Shown one piece after another: positions 17,084 through 25,604 of a stretch of DNA of 64,000 bases. The notes below the pieces were generated by a model that was not told the DNA's origin, did not search any database, and saw only the letters and a program-made list of their open reading frames with translations. How positions within the stretch are numbered: the first letter of the stretch is position 1; each line of letters opens with the position of its first letter. The stretch spans positions 6,591-70,590 of the forward strand of contig DCHU01000082.1 in assembly GCA_002314915.1 (NCBI GenBank), in the 5' to 3' direction. Source of the stretch: Caryophanales bacterium UBA1744. Its GTDB lineage: Bacteria > Bacillota_I > Bacilli_A > RFN20 > CAG-826. Both the position numbers and the translations under genes were made by a program.

Positions 17084-18421
17084 TTATTTACCTACACAGA
17101 ATCTAGAGAAGATCTCATCGGTTAAATCTAGTGTAATCTTCTCGCCGAGCAACTCTTCGCATGCGGCGTAAGCGGATAATAAATTAGCTGAAACCAAGTC
17201 GATTGGAGCCATGTTCAAACAATCGTTTTTGGCATCGTCTAATAAGGTTTGAATTCTTCTCAATATAGCCATCTGTCTTTCGTTTGAAAGTGATGGAGTA
17301 TTGAAGTCTCTCTCGTTGATGTTGAGTTTGGCTTTAATCTCTTTTGTTAATGCAGAAATGTCTTTGTTTGCGGCAGAAATCTTAACAAATTCACCTGAAA
17401 TCTGTGCTAAATCACATTTATTCATCGCAATTATGCGTGGCTTATCTCCAATTTTAGAAAGTATTTCTTTATCTTCTTCATCCATTCCAACGGTTGCGTC
17501 TACAACCAAAATAACCATCTCAGATTCTTCTATTGCGGACATTGATTTCTCAATTCCGATCTTCTCGATATCGCCTGCGTTTTCTCTAATGCCGGCGGTA
17601 TCCAAAAGATGAATGGTGATTCCATCCAAATAAGCGTCGCCCTCAACGATGTCTCTGGTTGTTCCAGGGATGTCTGTGACTATGGCTTTATCCTGATCAA
17701 GAAGAGCGTTCAAAAGAGATGATTTGCCTGCGTTTGGTTTTCCTACGATTGCCACCTTGACGCCGTCTTTGATGATTCTTCCTGTGTTTCCTTGGGTAAG
17801 AAGCGACAATACGTTTTTGTTGATTTGATCGATGGAGGAGACAATCTTCTCTTCATTCGCCTCTTCAATGTCCGTGTATTCTGGATAGTCGATATTAACT
17901 TCGATAAGCGATAAAAGGTCGGCGATTTCTTTCTTTAAAGGTCTAACGAGATCGGAGCTCTTTCCGCCGAGAGACATAAGAGAAAGGTTCTTGGCTTCTT
18001 TTGTTGTGGCGTTGATCAAATCGTTAACCGCTTCGGCCTCGATAAGATTCATCTTTCCATTAAAGAACGCGCGCGAGGTGAATTCTCCTTTAGAGGCGTA
18101 TCTGGCGCCTTTGGATATAAGCAAAGAAATAATCTCATTGGCGATGAGCATCGAGCCGTGACAAGTTATTTCGACGGATTCTTCGCCCGTCATTGATGAA
18201 GTGGAAGGGTAGAGGAAAAGCATGACTTCGTCAACCGGTCTATCGCCATACATTATCTTTCCATACGCCATTTTCCTGGATTCGACAGGTGTAATTGTTT
18301 TGGAGAAGATATCATTAAACAAATCGAAAACGCCATCGCCGCTGCATCTGATGAGGGCGAGTGCGCTTTTGAGTGGTGGGGTTGCTAAAGCAACGATGAT
18401 ATCCTGTTTAGCTTTCTCCAT
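17084..18421 (-). CDS. mnmE: tRNA modification GTPase MnmE
   Basis: A 445-residue GTPase which, with MnmG, makes the cmnm5 group on wobble uridine. N-terminal tetrahydrofolate-binding domain (1-115), helical domain, and an inserted G domain: GKPNAGKSSLLNAL (G1), 'GTTRDIVEG' (G2), 'DTAGIR' (G3), 'NKCD' (G4). It ends in the catalytic FCVGK Cys motif. It starts one base after the stop of the DUF2188 membrane gene, so the two are coupled. MnmG is not in the window. Confidence 0.97.
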   Translation of the reverse strand: MEKAKQDIIVALATPPLKSALALIRCSGDGVFDLFNDIFSKTITPVESRKMAYGKIMYGDRPVDEVMLFLYPSTSSMTGEESVEITCHGSMLIANEIISLLISKGARYASKGEFTSRAFFNGKMNLIEAEAVNDLINATTKEAKNLSLMSLGGKSSDLVRPLKKEIADLLSLIEVNIDYPEYTDIEEANEEKIVSSIDQINKNVLSLLTQGNTGRIIKDGVKVAIVGKPNAGKSSLLNALLDQDKAIVTDIPGTTRDIVEGDAYLDGITIHLLDTAGIRENAGDIEKIGIEKSMSAIEESEMVILVVDATVGMDEEDKEILSKIGDKPRIIAMNKCDLAQISGEFVKISAANKDISALTKEIKAKLNINERDFNTPSLSNERQMAILRRIQTLLDDAKNDCLNMAPIDLVSANLLSAYAACEELLGEKITLDLTDEIFSRFCVGK

Positions 18422-18422
18422 A

Positions 18423-19469
18423 TTAATGCTCTTTGCGGAGCTTTCCTTTTAATGAGTGGATTCTGATGGATCCGCCTTGGGTTCCAATCAACTCTTTTGC
18501 ATAAGCAATGGCCTCTGCCTGTGTTCTGAAAAGCTTGATTGCCTTTTTGCCTGTAGCAAGTTTGACCTGCCACTTTCCGGATGTCTGGTGTTTTGAGATG
18601 TGGTATACACGGGCTCTGCCTTCATAATTGTTCTTTTTGTCTTCGGCTGCCTGTTTTCTTTCGGCGGCTTCTTCCTCTTCTTCCGTATCTTCAGAAGCTT
18701 CGATTATTTCAACGCCGCTCTCATCTTTTGTTTCTTCAACAACATCATCTGATGGGCCTTCTACAACCTGTTCGGATGCTGTAAATGAAACGTTTGTGGT
18801 ATTAGGAACATATTGCTCGTCATCCTCGTCCGCAGGAAGGAGAATTGTCAAAATCTTTGAAATTGCGTTGTTAATTGCAACGAAAACGATTCCAAACAAC
18901 ACAGAAACAACGACAACAACAGCCATAGTGACGTAAATTGCGACGTCGCTTGTTCCAACTATAGCGAATGTGTTTTTTATGTCCCACATTGGGAGGAGTG
19001 CAGCTGCAGCAAACGCCAAATATAGGATTCCGGAGATGGCGCCATACCAAGGTGATTTCTTGTAGGAGACTTCGAATCCACAATAGGATGCGATGTTGAT
19101 TGCTGCAACGGCAGCAACCCAAACAATAAAGCCATAACCGATTAAAGCGCCATAGCTGCCGCTGACCAAAATTGCCGTTAATTCATAACTGACCAAGATT
19201 AATGAAGCGACAACGGAGATGGATCTGATGAGCGATACAATTCGTGAATCTTCTTTCAACGTCGCAAGGCTGACAATAGATGAGATGAGTCCAGTTAAAG
19301 CGCCGATGACGATGATGATAAGAGAGAACAAGAAGAAGATGTGATCAACCGAAGCGTCGGATTCCACAAATTCTGGGAGCACGAAAAGCGAGACGATTGC
19401 GAATATAGAGATTGCTGCGACAACACCGTTAAGAACGGCCGCAACTATGTGTTTGGTTTTGTTGGTCAT
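18423..19469 (-). CDS. Six-helix membrane protein with C-terminal DUF2188 domain
   Basis: A 348-residue protein of unknown function. Six hydrophobic helices fill about residues 5-205. A charged linker follows, very rich in Glu and Ala around residue 265. The last 65 residues ('ARVYHISKHQTSGKWQVKLATGKKA' region, split here from a longer match) resemble the DUF2188 fold, a small domain of unknown role seen with stress proteins. It sits between khpB and mnmE, where relatives have no such gene, and is separated from khpB by a terminator. GAGGA precedes the ATG. Confidence 0.75.
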   Translation of the reverse strand: MTNKTKHIVAAVLNGVVAAISIFAIVSLFVLPEFVESDASVDHIFFLFSLIIIVIGALTGLISSIVSLATLKEDSRIVSLIRSISVVASLILVSYELTAILVSGSYGALIGYGFIVWVAAVAAINIASYCGFEVSYKKSPWYGAISGILYLAFAAAALLPMWDIKNTFAIVGTSDVAIYVTMAVVVVVSVLFGIVFVAINNAISKILTILLPADEDDEQYVPNTTNVSFTASEQVVEGPSDDVVEETKDESGVEIIEASEDTEEEEEAAERKQAAEDKKNNYEGRARVYHISKHQTSGKWQVKLATGKKAIKLFRTQAEAIAYAKELIGTQGGSIRIHSLKGKLRKEH

Positions 19470-19503
19470 AATTTATCCTCGCAAACATTATTTTGCTTTT
19501 ACT

Positions 19504-19533
19504 TAATAAAAACAAGATGGAGAACCATCTTGT
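19504..19533 (-). terminator. Intrinsic terminator after khpB
   Basis: Minus-strand ACAAGATGG/CCATCTTGT 9-bp perfect stem with a 4-nt loop, followed by TTTTTATT. It ends the rpmH-rnpA-yidC-khpB unit. Confidence 0.92.
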
Positions 19534-19541
19534 CTTATATT

Positions 19542-20141
19542 TTAGTCTACGTATTTGATGGTAATTGCTCTATCCTGACCTTCGCCGTAGCTTTCGGTCT
19601 TGATGTGAGCCATACCGTTTAATGCGTTGTGAACGACTCTTCTTTCGTCTGGTGTCATTGGATCAAGCTTTGCGTCGACCTTGCTTCTAAGAACGTCTTT
19701 TGCAGCTCTTTTTGCCATGTAGGTGATGCGTGAGTACTTGTCTTCCTTATAACCGCCGACATCGAGAAGAATTCTGTATCTGTGGTGGAATTTGTTGGAG
19801 ACTGCAAGTCTATCGAGCTCGTTTAAAGCCTGTAATGTCTTGCCGTTCTTTCCGATGAGAACAGGATTTCTCTTTGAATCGATTGTGACTCTGATGATTT
19901 CATCTTCAACGGAGGCTGTTGTTTCGATTTCGATACCCATAGCTCCGATTGCTGTTTTGAGGTATTCCTGAGCGTATTCTGCAGCATCGTTTGCGTCATA
20001 AACTTCGATGACGGCTTTCTTTGAGAAGAGGCCTTTCTTCTCTTCGACAAGCTTATAGACGATCTGAGATTCGGAAACGCCATATTCAGCAGCTGCCGCG
20101 CTGATGCACTCTTCGAGTGTTTTGCATGTAAACTGTTTCAT
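19542..20141 (-). CDS. khpB: RNA-binding protein KhpB (Jag)
   Basis: A 199-residue protein with the three Jag parts: N-terminal Jag domain (1-55, containing 'KKGLFSKKAVIEVY'), a KH domain (about 70-140, GKNGKTLQALN in place of GxxG) and an R3H domain ending with 'LDPMTPDERRVVHNAL'. KhpB binds RNA with KhpA and affects cell elongation and division in streptococci. It lies 6 nt after yidC, the standard partner. Confidence 0.95.
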   Translation of the reverse strand: MKQFTCKTLEECISAAAAEYGVSESQIVYKLVEEKKGLFSKKAVIEVYDANDAAEYAQEYLKTAIGAMGIEIETTASVEDEIIRVTIDSKRNPVLIGKNGKTLQALNELDRLAVSNKFHHRYRILLDVGGYKEDKYSRITYMAKRAAKDVLRSKVDAKLDPMTPDERRVVHNALNGMAHIKTESYGEGQDRAITIKYVD

Positions 20142-20147
20142 ATTCGA

Positions 20148-21812
20148 TTATTTCACTTTCTTCTTCTTTGCCATGATTGACTGTGTGATCAATGTCTGAG
20201 CCAAGGAGATAAGAGCACCGACGGCCCAGTAAAGTCCCATTGCAGCAGGGAGTGCGAAGCCCATGATGACCGTGAAGATAACCATGAACCAGCTCATCAT
20301 CTTCATGCTGTTGCCGTTCTTGTCCTGAGCAGGGTTTGCAGAAGTCTTTGGAATGTTCTTCATCTTCTTCTTGTTGATCCATTGAGGAATCATCATAGCG
20401 GCAACCTGGAAGAGTGCCATTAAGAGGAATAACACAGCTGCTGTCCACCAGCCCGTTGCGTTGGTTGCCCAACCTGTGGAGAAGTTAGTCAAAACGGATG
20501 AGATTGTATCTGAAAGTCTTAAATTCAAGACGGATCCTGAAGCCAAGACGGAAGATCCTTGCATAGCGCCCCAAACACAGATGAAGACAGGGAACTGAAC
20601 GACCAACGTGATGAGCATTGAGAGTGGATTGACTTTGTTTCTCTTATAGAGAGCCATCTGCTCCTGCTGAAGTCTCTGAGCCTCGTCCTTGTTTGTGTTG
20701 GAGTTAGGGTATTTAGCCTGAATCTTAGCCAACTGTGGCTGTAATGCCTGAGTCTTCTGCTGATCAAGAGTACTCTTGAATGTGGCTGCTAAGATAACCA
20801 GACGCACTATGACTGTGACGATAAGGATGGATAACACCTGGCCAACACCGCTTAATGTTGGGTCGATTCCGTATGCGATTGCATCAATTAATGATGCGAC
20901 TGGATAGACGATTAATCCTTCGAAGAATCCTTTCTTCCAAGCGTCTTTCCATGTCTTTTGTGTGACGTTAACGGAGATATTTGATCCGCTTCCGTAGTGT
21001 CCGAATTTGCCGCCTTTTGTTGCGATGCAGCTTCTGGCGTTTGTGAGTTTTGACTCAACTGAGCTCTTATATGAGCTCTTGAAGTCTCCCTGTGGAACCT
21101 GCTCTTCACCGATATCGGCAGCGATTTCTTCGTTCCAGGCTTCCCATTGTTTCCAGAGGTCTTCTGAACGTTCTTTTGTTGTTGCGTCTTCTGTTCCGTA
21201 GAACTTAACGTAGCCATAGTTTAAAAGGATGCTGCTCTCATTTACTTCAGTTGAGGCTGTGTCCCAATTGTTCTTTCCGCCTGTTATTTCAGCGGTAAAG
21301 ACGTTGATTTGCTCAGCTGTGATTGTTGAGGCTGTAACCTGCTGTGCAGGTTCAAGTCCTTTGTTCATTTCAGCCACAGCTGCATCGAGAACCTTCTCAT
21401 CCATTGCCTTGAAGTAGGAATAGGTTGGAACTGTGTAGTTGTTGCTGATTGCGCTTGCGATGATTGAGTCTAAGAACTCAGCCTTCTTAGCGGTGTAACG
21501 TGTTGTGATTCTTTTTGATGTGTCGTTTGTCTCTAATGTCTGACCACCGACTGGGATATAAGCAAAAACACGGGTTGATTGTTCCCCGTTGATGGTGACT
21601 GGCCAATAGCCGACGTTTTCGCCTGCGTTTTTGTAAACTTCAGGTAATTCTTCAACACTATCAACATAGACGGTAACGCCCATGTCATAGGTGTATGCTA
21701 TATTGGCTTTATCGACGTTAGAGCAGAAGTTGGCTGTACATCCTGTCAAAAGGACGGTGCCAAGTGCGATACCCAATAATGAGTAAAGTGTCTTTTTGTT
21801 GCCCTTGTTCAA
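20148..21812 (-). CDS. yidC: Membrane protein insertase YidC/Oxa1, lipoprotein type
   Basis: A 554-residue insertase for membrane proteins. The lipobox LLTGC (Cys25) marks a lipoprotein, as in Gram-positive YidC. The conserved core with the hydrophilic groove and five helices is at about 310-545 ('VRLVILAATFKSTLDQQKTQALQPQLAKIQ' contains the groove Arg/TM2 region; quoted only in part as VRLVILAATF). Between them is an unusually long extracytoplasmic segment of about 285 residues, much larger than in Bacillus SpoIIIJ (about 260 residues in total). The start is TTG at 21812, overlapping the rnpA stop, with GGAG 7 nt upstream. It forms an operon with rnpA and khpB. Confidence 0.94.
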   Translation of the reverse strand: MNKGNKKTLYSLLGIALGTVLLTGCTANFCSNVDKANIAYTYDMGVTVYVDSVEELPEVYKNAGENVGYWPVTINGEQSTRVFAYIPVGGQTLETNDTSKRITTRYTAKKAEFLDSIIASAISNNYTVPTYSYFKAMDEKVLDAAVAEMNKGLEPAQQVTASTITAEQINVFTAEITGGKNNWDTASTEVNESSILLNYGYVKFYGTEDATTKERSEDLWKQWEAWNEEIAADIGEEQVPQGDFKSSYKSSVESKLTNARSCIATKGGKFGHYGSGSNISVNVTQKTWKDAWKKGFFEGLIVYPVASLIDAIAYGIDPTLSGVGQVLSILIVTVIVRLVILAATFKSTLDQQKTQALQPQLAKIQAKYPNSNTNKDEAQRLQQEQMALYKRNKVNPLSMLITLVVQFPVFICVWGAMQGSSVLASGSVLNLRLSDTISSVLTNFSTGWATNATGWWTAAVLFLLMALFQVAAMMIPQWINKKKMKNIPKTSANPAQDKNGNSMKMMSWFMVIFTVIMGFALPAAMGLYWAVGALISLAQTLITQSIMAKKKKVK

Positions 21813-22141
21813 TGTTTTTCTCCGATCTTCGTCAAAGACGAAACCAATTCAGTTTTATTAGATTGGAATAAGGTCGGATCGTAGGTTGTTCGTACGATGA
21901 TAATAATATCTAGACTATTGCATAAATCCATTACATCGCCGACCATCGCTCTGATCTGACGCTTGATGCGGTTACGTGTTACTGCATTTCCGTTCTTTTT
22001 GCTCACACAGATTCCAATTCTTGGTTTGTTCTGGGTGTTGGAACGGAAATGTATTACGTAGGATTTGCTTCTCTGAGTAGGGGTGCTACGAATAATCTCG
22101 TTAAATTCCTGGTGTTTTAAGATACGGTTATCTCTAATCAC
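21809..22141 (-). CDS. rnpA: Ribonuclease P protein component
   Basis: A 110-residue basic protein that binds RNase P RNA for tRNA 5' processing. The RNR motif GNAVTRNRIKRQIRAM is present. The start is a GTG at 22141 with AGGGG 7 nt upstream; no ATG fits. It follows rpmH on the minus strand and overlaps yidC by 4 nt, the conserved arrangement beside oriC. Confidence 0.95.
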   Translation of the reverse strand: MIRDNRILKHQEFNEIIRSTPTQRSKSYVIHFRSNTQNKPRIGICVSKKNGNAVTRNRIKRQIRAMVGDVMDLCNSLDIIIIVRTTYDPTLFQSNKTELVSSLTKIGEKH

Positions 22142-22151
22142 GATATACCCC

Positions 22152-22182
22152 TAAATAAGAAAAAGACGCCAAATTAGGCGCA
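22152..22182 (-). terminator. Weak hairpin and T-tract between rpmH and rnpA
   Basis: Minus-strand GCGCC-TAATTT-GGCGT (5 bp with one wobble) then CTTTTTCTTATTT, overlapping the rpmH stop. It may attenuate transcription so that L34 is made in excess over RnpA. Confidence 0.45.
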
Positions 22183-22308
22183 GAGTCTAGCTCTTCCTTT
22201 TGCTCTACGGCGAGCAAGGACTTTACGGCCGTTGTGTGAAGCCATTCTTGTGCGGAAACCTGCCATATGTGCATGTTTGATTTTAGATGGTTGATATGTT
22301 CTTTTCAT
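22174..22308 (-). CDS. rpmH: 50S ribosomal protein L34
   Basis: A 44-residue, very basic protein: [17 protein letters not shown], then the conserved '[22 protein letters not shown]' end (positions 18-40). Length matches bacterial L34. GGAGGAAAG lies 6 nt before the ATG at 22308. The Cys-Ala C-terminus (RLCA) replaces the usual Leu-Ser. It is divergent from dnaA, the diagnostic origin landmark. Confidence 0.98.
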   Translation of the reverse strand: MKRTYQPSKIKHAHMAGFRTRMASHNGRKVLARRRAKGRARLCA

Positions 22309-22344
22309 TGCGCTTTCCTCCGAGTTTTACTAGCGTGCGAAATG

Positions 22345-22373
22345 ATTATAGAGATTTCACTTGCCTAAGGCAA
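22345..22373 (-). promoter_or_regulatory. Promoter of rpmH
   Basis: Minus strand TTGCCT-17 bp-TATAAT. The -10 box ends 36 nt before the rpmH ATG. Strong match. Confidence 0.8.
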
Positions 22374-22406
22374 CAAGAAAACGCGCGTATATGCATAACG
22401 TTAGAA

Positions 22407-22634
22407 TGTGAATAAGTTATACACATCTGTGTGCAAAAGAGGACAAAAGCGAGAAGCCATCGAAACAAAGGTTATGTGGATAACGGTTCCAGAAGATAAG
22501 GCAAACCACACGAAAGAAATCTGTTTTATTATCCACAAAGTTATCCACCGTAAAAAGATGTGGAAAACTCAAGAAACTCCGATAAAATGCTTTAATTTCT
22601 CATTATTCTTATGTGGATAACTGGGTTTTCCACC
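22407..22634. other. oriC: Replication origin, DnaA-box cluster upstream of dnaA
   Basis: Within 230 bp there are perfect boxes (TTATCCACA or its complement) at 22475-22483, 22529-22537 and 22612-22620. Near-matches lie at 22407-22415 (TTATTCACA, minus), 22417-22425 (TTATACACA), 22541-22549 (TTATCCACC), 22559-22567 (TTTTCCACA, minus) and 22626-22634 (TTTTCCACC). No gene occupies 22309-22687. Together with flanking rpmH and dnaA this is the upstream half of a bipartite Bacillota origin; it probably also carries the dnaA promoter, autoregulated by DnaA. Confidence 0.9.
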
Positions 22635-22687
22635 AAAAATCGTCAAATTTCATGTGCGTATGTGCTAAACTTTTCGAGGTAAAAATT

Positions 22688-24049
22688 ATGGCATTAACAG
22701 TTAGTCAGTTGGCGCAGGTCTGGGACCGCGCTTTAGCAAAAATAAAAGACGGCATCGCCGACAAGATCACTTACGAAAGTTTTTTCACAGAATCATACAT
22801 CTACAGCCTTGACGGAAACGTAATCACGGTTGTGGTTAATTCTGATTTGGCCGCAAGTGTTATTTCTACAAAATATGAGTCTTTGGTTGACGAAGTTTTA
22901 AGAGAAGTTACAGGATTATCTTTTACGGTAAATTTTGTGGCTCCAGATAAGGTTCAGTCAAAACCCGTTTCATCTGCTCCAGACAAGCAGCCTTTCTTTA
23001 GCGACTCAAGAATAGATCCAAGTTACACATTCGATACTTTCGTTGTTGGAACCTCTAATAGAGAGGCATACCAAGCGGCTGTTTTAGCAGCTAAGGATCC
23101 TGGAAAATTCTACAATCCGGTGCTTATTTTCGGAGATTCCGGCTTAGGAAAGACCCATTTGCTTCATGCAATCGGCAACACTATCAAAGAATCAAAACCG
23201 GAAATGAGAGTCTTATATGTTAAGGCTCAGGACTTCCTTGATGAATACATCAAATACGTTAAGAACGACAGCAATGGCGTTGGTTTGGTTGAATGGTTCA
23301 AAGCATCTGTCGACGTTCTTTTGGTTGACGATGTTCAATTCCTTGCGAACAAAACAAAAACAGAAGAGACTTTCTTCTCTATTTACAACTACTTATATTC
23401 TGCTGGAAAGCAGGTTGTCATCACTTCCGATAAACACCCAAGTTTATTGAACGGACTCGATGATCGTCTCAAAACAAGGTTTGTCCAGGGTTTGCCAATC
23501 TCAATCGAAAGACCAGAAAAAACCGTATGCGAACTCATTTTGAGAAAGAGAATTGAGCAAAAAGGCATGACAATCGAGGATTTCGATCCAGAAGTTATCA
23601 CGTACTTCGCCTCAAAATTCGGAAGCAACGTTAGAGAACTCGAAGGTGCGTTCGATAGAATGTTCTTCTATATTACAAACTTCAAAAACGTCGACCACAT
23701 CGACCTTTCCACCGCAATAGAGTCGGTCAGATCGCTCGTTAACGTAAAAGAAGATGAGGACACATTGTCTCAAGATAAGATCATCAGCACCGTTGCCGAA
23801 TACTACGGTTTGACACTTACGCAGATAACCGGAACATCTAGACAAGCCAACATTGCGCTCGCAAGACATATATCCATGTTCTTAATCAGGGTGTTGTTGG
23901 ACGCTCCGTTCAAAAAGATCGGCGATAGATTCGGCGGCAAGGACCACACAACCGTCATGAACGCCGTTGAGAAGATAGAAAAAGCTTCAAAAACCGATGA
24001 GCAGCTTAAGAAAGCCATCGAGGAATTGAAGAAGAGGATAAACAGTTGA
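22688..24049 (+). CDS. dnaA: Chromosomal replication initiator DnaA
   Basis: A 453-residue AAA+ initiator. Domain I (1-80), linker (to about 120), AAA+ domain with Walker A GDSGLGKTH and Walker B LLVDDVQFL, and C-terminal DNA-binding domain with the signature GGKDHTTVMNAV, one Lys replacing the usual Arg of GGRDHT. The start at 22688 is supported by GAGG 8-11 nt upstream; the frame remains open another 75 nt upstream with no site. It binds the boxes on both sides of its own gene and probably represses itself. Confidence 0.98.
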   Translation: MALTVSQLAQVWDRALAKIKDGIADKITYESFFTESYIYSLDGNVITVVVNSDLAASVISTKYESLVDEVLREVTGLSFTVNFVAPDKVQSKPVSSAPDKQPFFSDSRIDPSYTFDTFVVGTSNREAYQAAVLAAKDPGKFYNPVLIFGDSGLGKTHLLHAIGNTIKESKPEMRVLYVKAQDFLDEYIKYVKNDSNGVGLVEWFKASVDVLLVDDVQFLANKTKTEETFFSIYNYLYSAGKQVVITSDKHPSLLNGLDDRLKTRFVQGLPISIERPEKTVCELILRKRIEQKGMTIEDFDPEVITYFASKFGSNVRELEGAFDRMFFYITNFKNVDHIDLSTAIESVRSLVNVKEDEDTLSQDKIISTVAEYYGLTLTQITGTSRQANIALARHISMFLIRVLLDAPFKKIGDRFGGKDHTTVMNAVEKIEKASKTDEQLKKAIEELKKRINS

Positions 24050-24055
24050 TAACCA

Positions 24056-24160
24056 TGTGGATGAATAACTCAGTCATCATCGAAGAAAAAGGAGTTATCC
24101 ACAAATCCACACGCGCATTAATATTATTAATATAATATATATAATATAGATATATAGATA
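24056..24160. other. oriC: Replication origin, probable unwinding region between dnaA and dnaN
   Basis: A perfect DnaA box lies at 24095-24103 (TTATCCACA), with a related TGTGGATGA at 24056-24064. They are followed by a GC-containing patch (CACACGCGC) and about 45 bp of almost pure A/T (24117-24160) that includes repeated TAGATA elements like DnaA-trios. This order (boxes, GC patch, AT-rich trios) matches the unwinding half of the Bacillus subtilis origin. The AT stretch runs directly into the dnaN ribosome-binding site. Confidence 0.8.
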
Positions 24161-24171
24161 AGGAGAACCTT

Positions 24172-25290
24172 ATGAGATTCACAATTACAAAGGACGAATT
24201 ATTAAAGGGATTGTTATCTGCAGGCCATGCTGTAGGAACTGCATCAGCAAACCCAACCCTCTCTAGCTTTAAATTAGAGATGACATCCAAAGGACTTGAA
24301 ATCACATCGTCCAATGGAGATATCTCAATCTGGACTTTAATCCCTGAATACAGGGGAGAAAACCAGATAATCAGAAACTCTTCCTTGGGATCCGTTTTGA
24401 TCAATGCGAGAATCGTTACTGAGGTTGCCAAAAGAATCAGTGGAAGCGAAGTGACCGTTGAAATCATTGACAACGCAATCGCGAAAATCGATGACGGCAA
24501 ATCATCATTCAAACTTAACTGCATGGATGCTGACGAATACCCAGACATCGATTTCGACAAGACCGGAAACTCATTCGTTGTCGCGTGCGATGCCTTATCA
24601 AAATTGACAGCTCAGACCGCATTCGCTGCTTCAGATAAGAACCGTCCGGTTTTAGGCGCGGTCAACCTCAAGGCCGAAGCGGGCAACTTAACAGCTACAG
24701 CAACCGACTCAGCAAGACTTTCAAGAAAGACAATCGCGGTCGAACCAAATTTGAGATTCTCTGCAAATATCCCAGCAAAAACCTTATCTGATATCGTAAA
24801 AATGTTCGATTCCGTCGAAGAAGTCGAGATTTCTGCTTCAAGAGAAAAAATCGTCTTCTCATTCGGAACAACCATCGTCACAAGCAGATTGATTTCTGAT
24901 GACTACCCGGTCTCAAGCTCAATCGTTCCACAGGTCTTCAACTATTATCTCGAGATCAACTCTCAGCAGCTCTTGAACGCCATCGACCGTGTCTCCATCC
25001 TTTCAACGGATAAGGCATCGGTCGTTAAACTCTCCATGACCGCCGACAACGTTGAAATCTCATCTTCTTCAGACCAGAACGGTTCCGGCATTGAGAAGTT
25101 ATCAACCATCCAGTTCACCGGCGACAGACTCGACATTGCGTTCAACGCATCGTTCGTTTCTCAGGCTGTTCGTGCACTTGGCTGCGAGGATGTCACATTC
25201 TCATTTGTAGGCGAAATGAGACCATTCGTCATCAAAAACCCTGAAGATGATTCCGTGGTCGAATTAATCACCCCAATGAGGATGAGATAA
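24172..25290 (+). CDS. dnaN: DNA polymerase III beta subunit (sliding clamp)
   Basis: A 372-residue ring-forming clamp with the triple-domain repeat. It has the family start 'MRFTITKDELLKGLLSAGHAV', a central 'RPVLGAVNL' turn and ends in 'VVELITPMRMR', matching the conserved PMR C-terminus. AAGGAG is 7 nt before the ATG. It lies 122 nt after dnaA, across the origin's AT-rich region, and is followed by a strong terminator. Confidence 0.98.
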   Translation: MRFTITKDELLKGLLSAGHAVGTASANPTLSSFKLEMTSKGLEITSSNGDISIWTLIPEYRGENQIIRNSSLGSVLINARIVTEVAKRISGSEVTVEIIDNAIAKIDDGKSSFKLNCMDADEYPDIDFDKTGNSFVVACDALSKLTAQTAFAASDKNRPVLGAVNLKAEAGNLTATATDSARLSRKTIAVEPNLRFSANIPAKTLSDIVKMFDSVEEVEISASREKIVFSFGTTIVTSRLISDDYPVSSSIVPQVFNYYLEINSQQLLNAIDRVSILSTDKASVVKLSMTADNVEISSSSDQNGSGIEKLSTIQFTGDRLDIAFNASFVSQAVRALGCEDVTFSFVGEMRPFVIKNPEDDSVVELITPMRMR

Positions 25291-25320
25291 GCCTTTTTAG
25301 GCCCTTTAAAAATTTATTTT

Positions 25321-25350
25321 AAAGAGACGCAAAAATGCGTTTCTTTTTTT
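25321..25350 (+). terminator. Intrinsic terminator of dnaN
   Basis: GAGACGCA-AAAA-TGCGTTTC stem (extendable by A-T pairs), then a run of seven T. A weaker AT hairpin (CTTTAAAA/TTTTAAAG) precedes it at 25304. Confidence 0.9.
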
Positions 25351-25365
25351 ACTACTTGTAGTAAA
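25348..25365. promoter_or_regulatory. Perfect palindrome ahead of rlbA
   Basis: TTTACTAC-TT-GTAGTAAA is an 18-bp perfect dyad, 8 bp before the rlbA ATG and overlapping the T-run of the dnaN terminator. It may be an operator or a second weak hairpin; TAAACT lies 6 nt before the ATG as a possible -10. Confidence 0.5.
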
Positions 25366-25373
25366 CTATATAC

Positions 25374-25604
25374 ATGGCAAAAATAGGCACTTCCAGACAA
25401 ATTAAAATCAGCACCGAGTTTATTACCCTCGGACAGCTTCTCAAGTTTGCTGACGTCATTGACGAGGGCGGGATGGCGAAATTCTACCTCGCCAACAATC
25501 GCGTCTTGGTGAACGGTGAAGAAGAGAACCGCAGAGGAAAGAAGCTTAGACCCGGTGATACGGTTGAGTTGAAGGAAGGGAAATTCGAGATTGTAGACAA
25601 ATGA
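25374..25604 (+). CDS. rlbA: S4-domain protein RlbA (YaaA)
   Basis: A 76-residue S4-like RNA-binding protein, found between dnaN and recF in many Bacillota. The core 'ITLGQLLKFADVIDEGGMAKFYL', then 'RVLVNGEEENRRGKKLRPGD' with 'VEL' after it, is typical. It is thought to act in ribosome assembly. No Shine-Dalgarno site precedes the ATG. The stop overlaps the recF start (ATGA), so recF is translationally coupled. Confidence 0.9.
   Translation: MAKIGTSRQIKISTEFITLGQLLKFADVIDEGGMAKFYLANNRVLVNGEEENRRGKKLRPGDTVELKEGKFEIVDK

Noticed and set aside
22613..22687. 25-residue N-terminal extension of DnaA
   Set aside because: It overlaps a DnaA box and has no ribosome-binding site; the ATG at 22688 has GAGG and matches the usual DnaA start.
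24006..24560. Open frame of 184 codons antisense to dnaN and the dnaA end
   Set aside because: It crosses the origin's AT-rich region and is the reverse of dnaN codons; Ser/Leu-rich translation typical of shadows.
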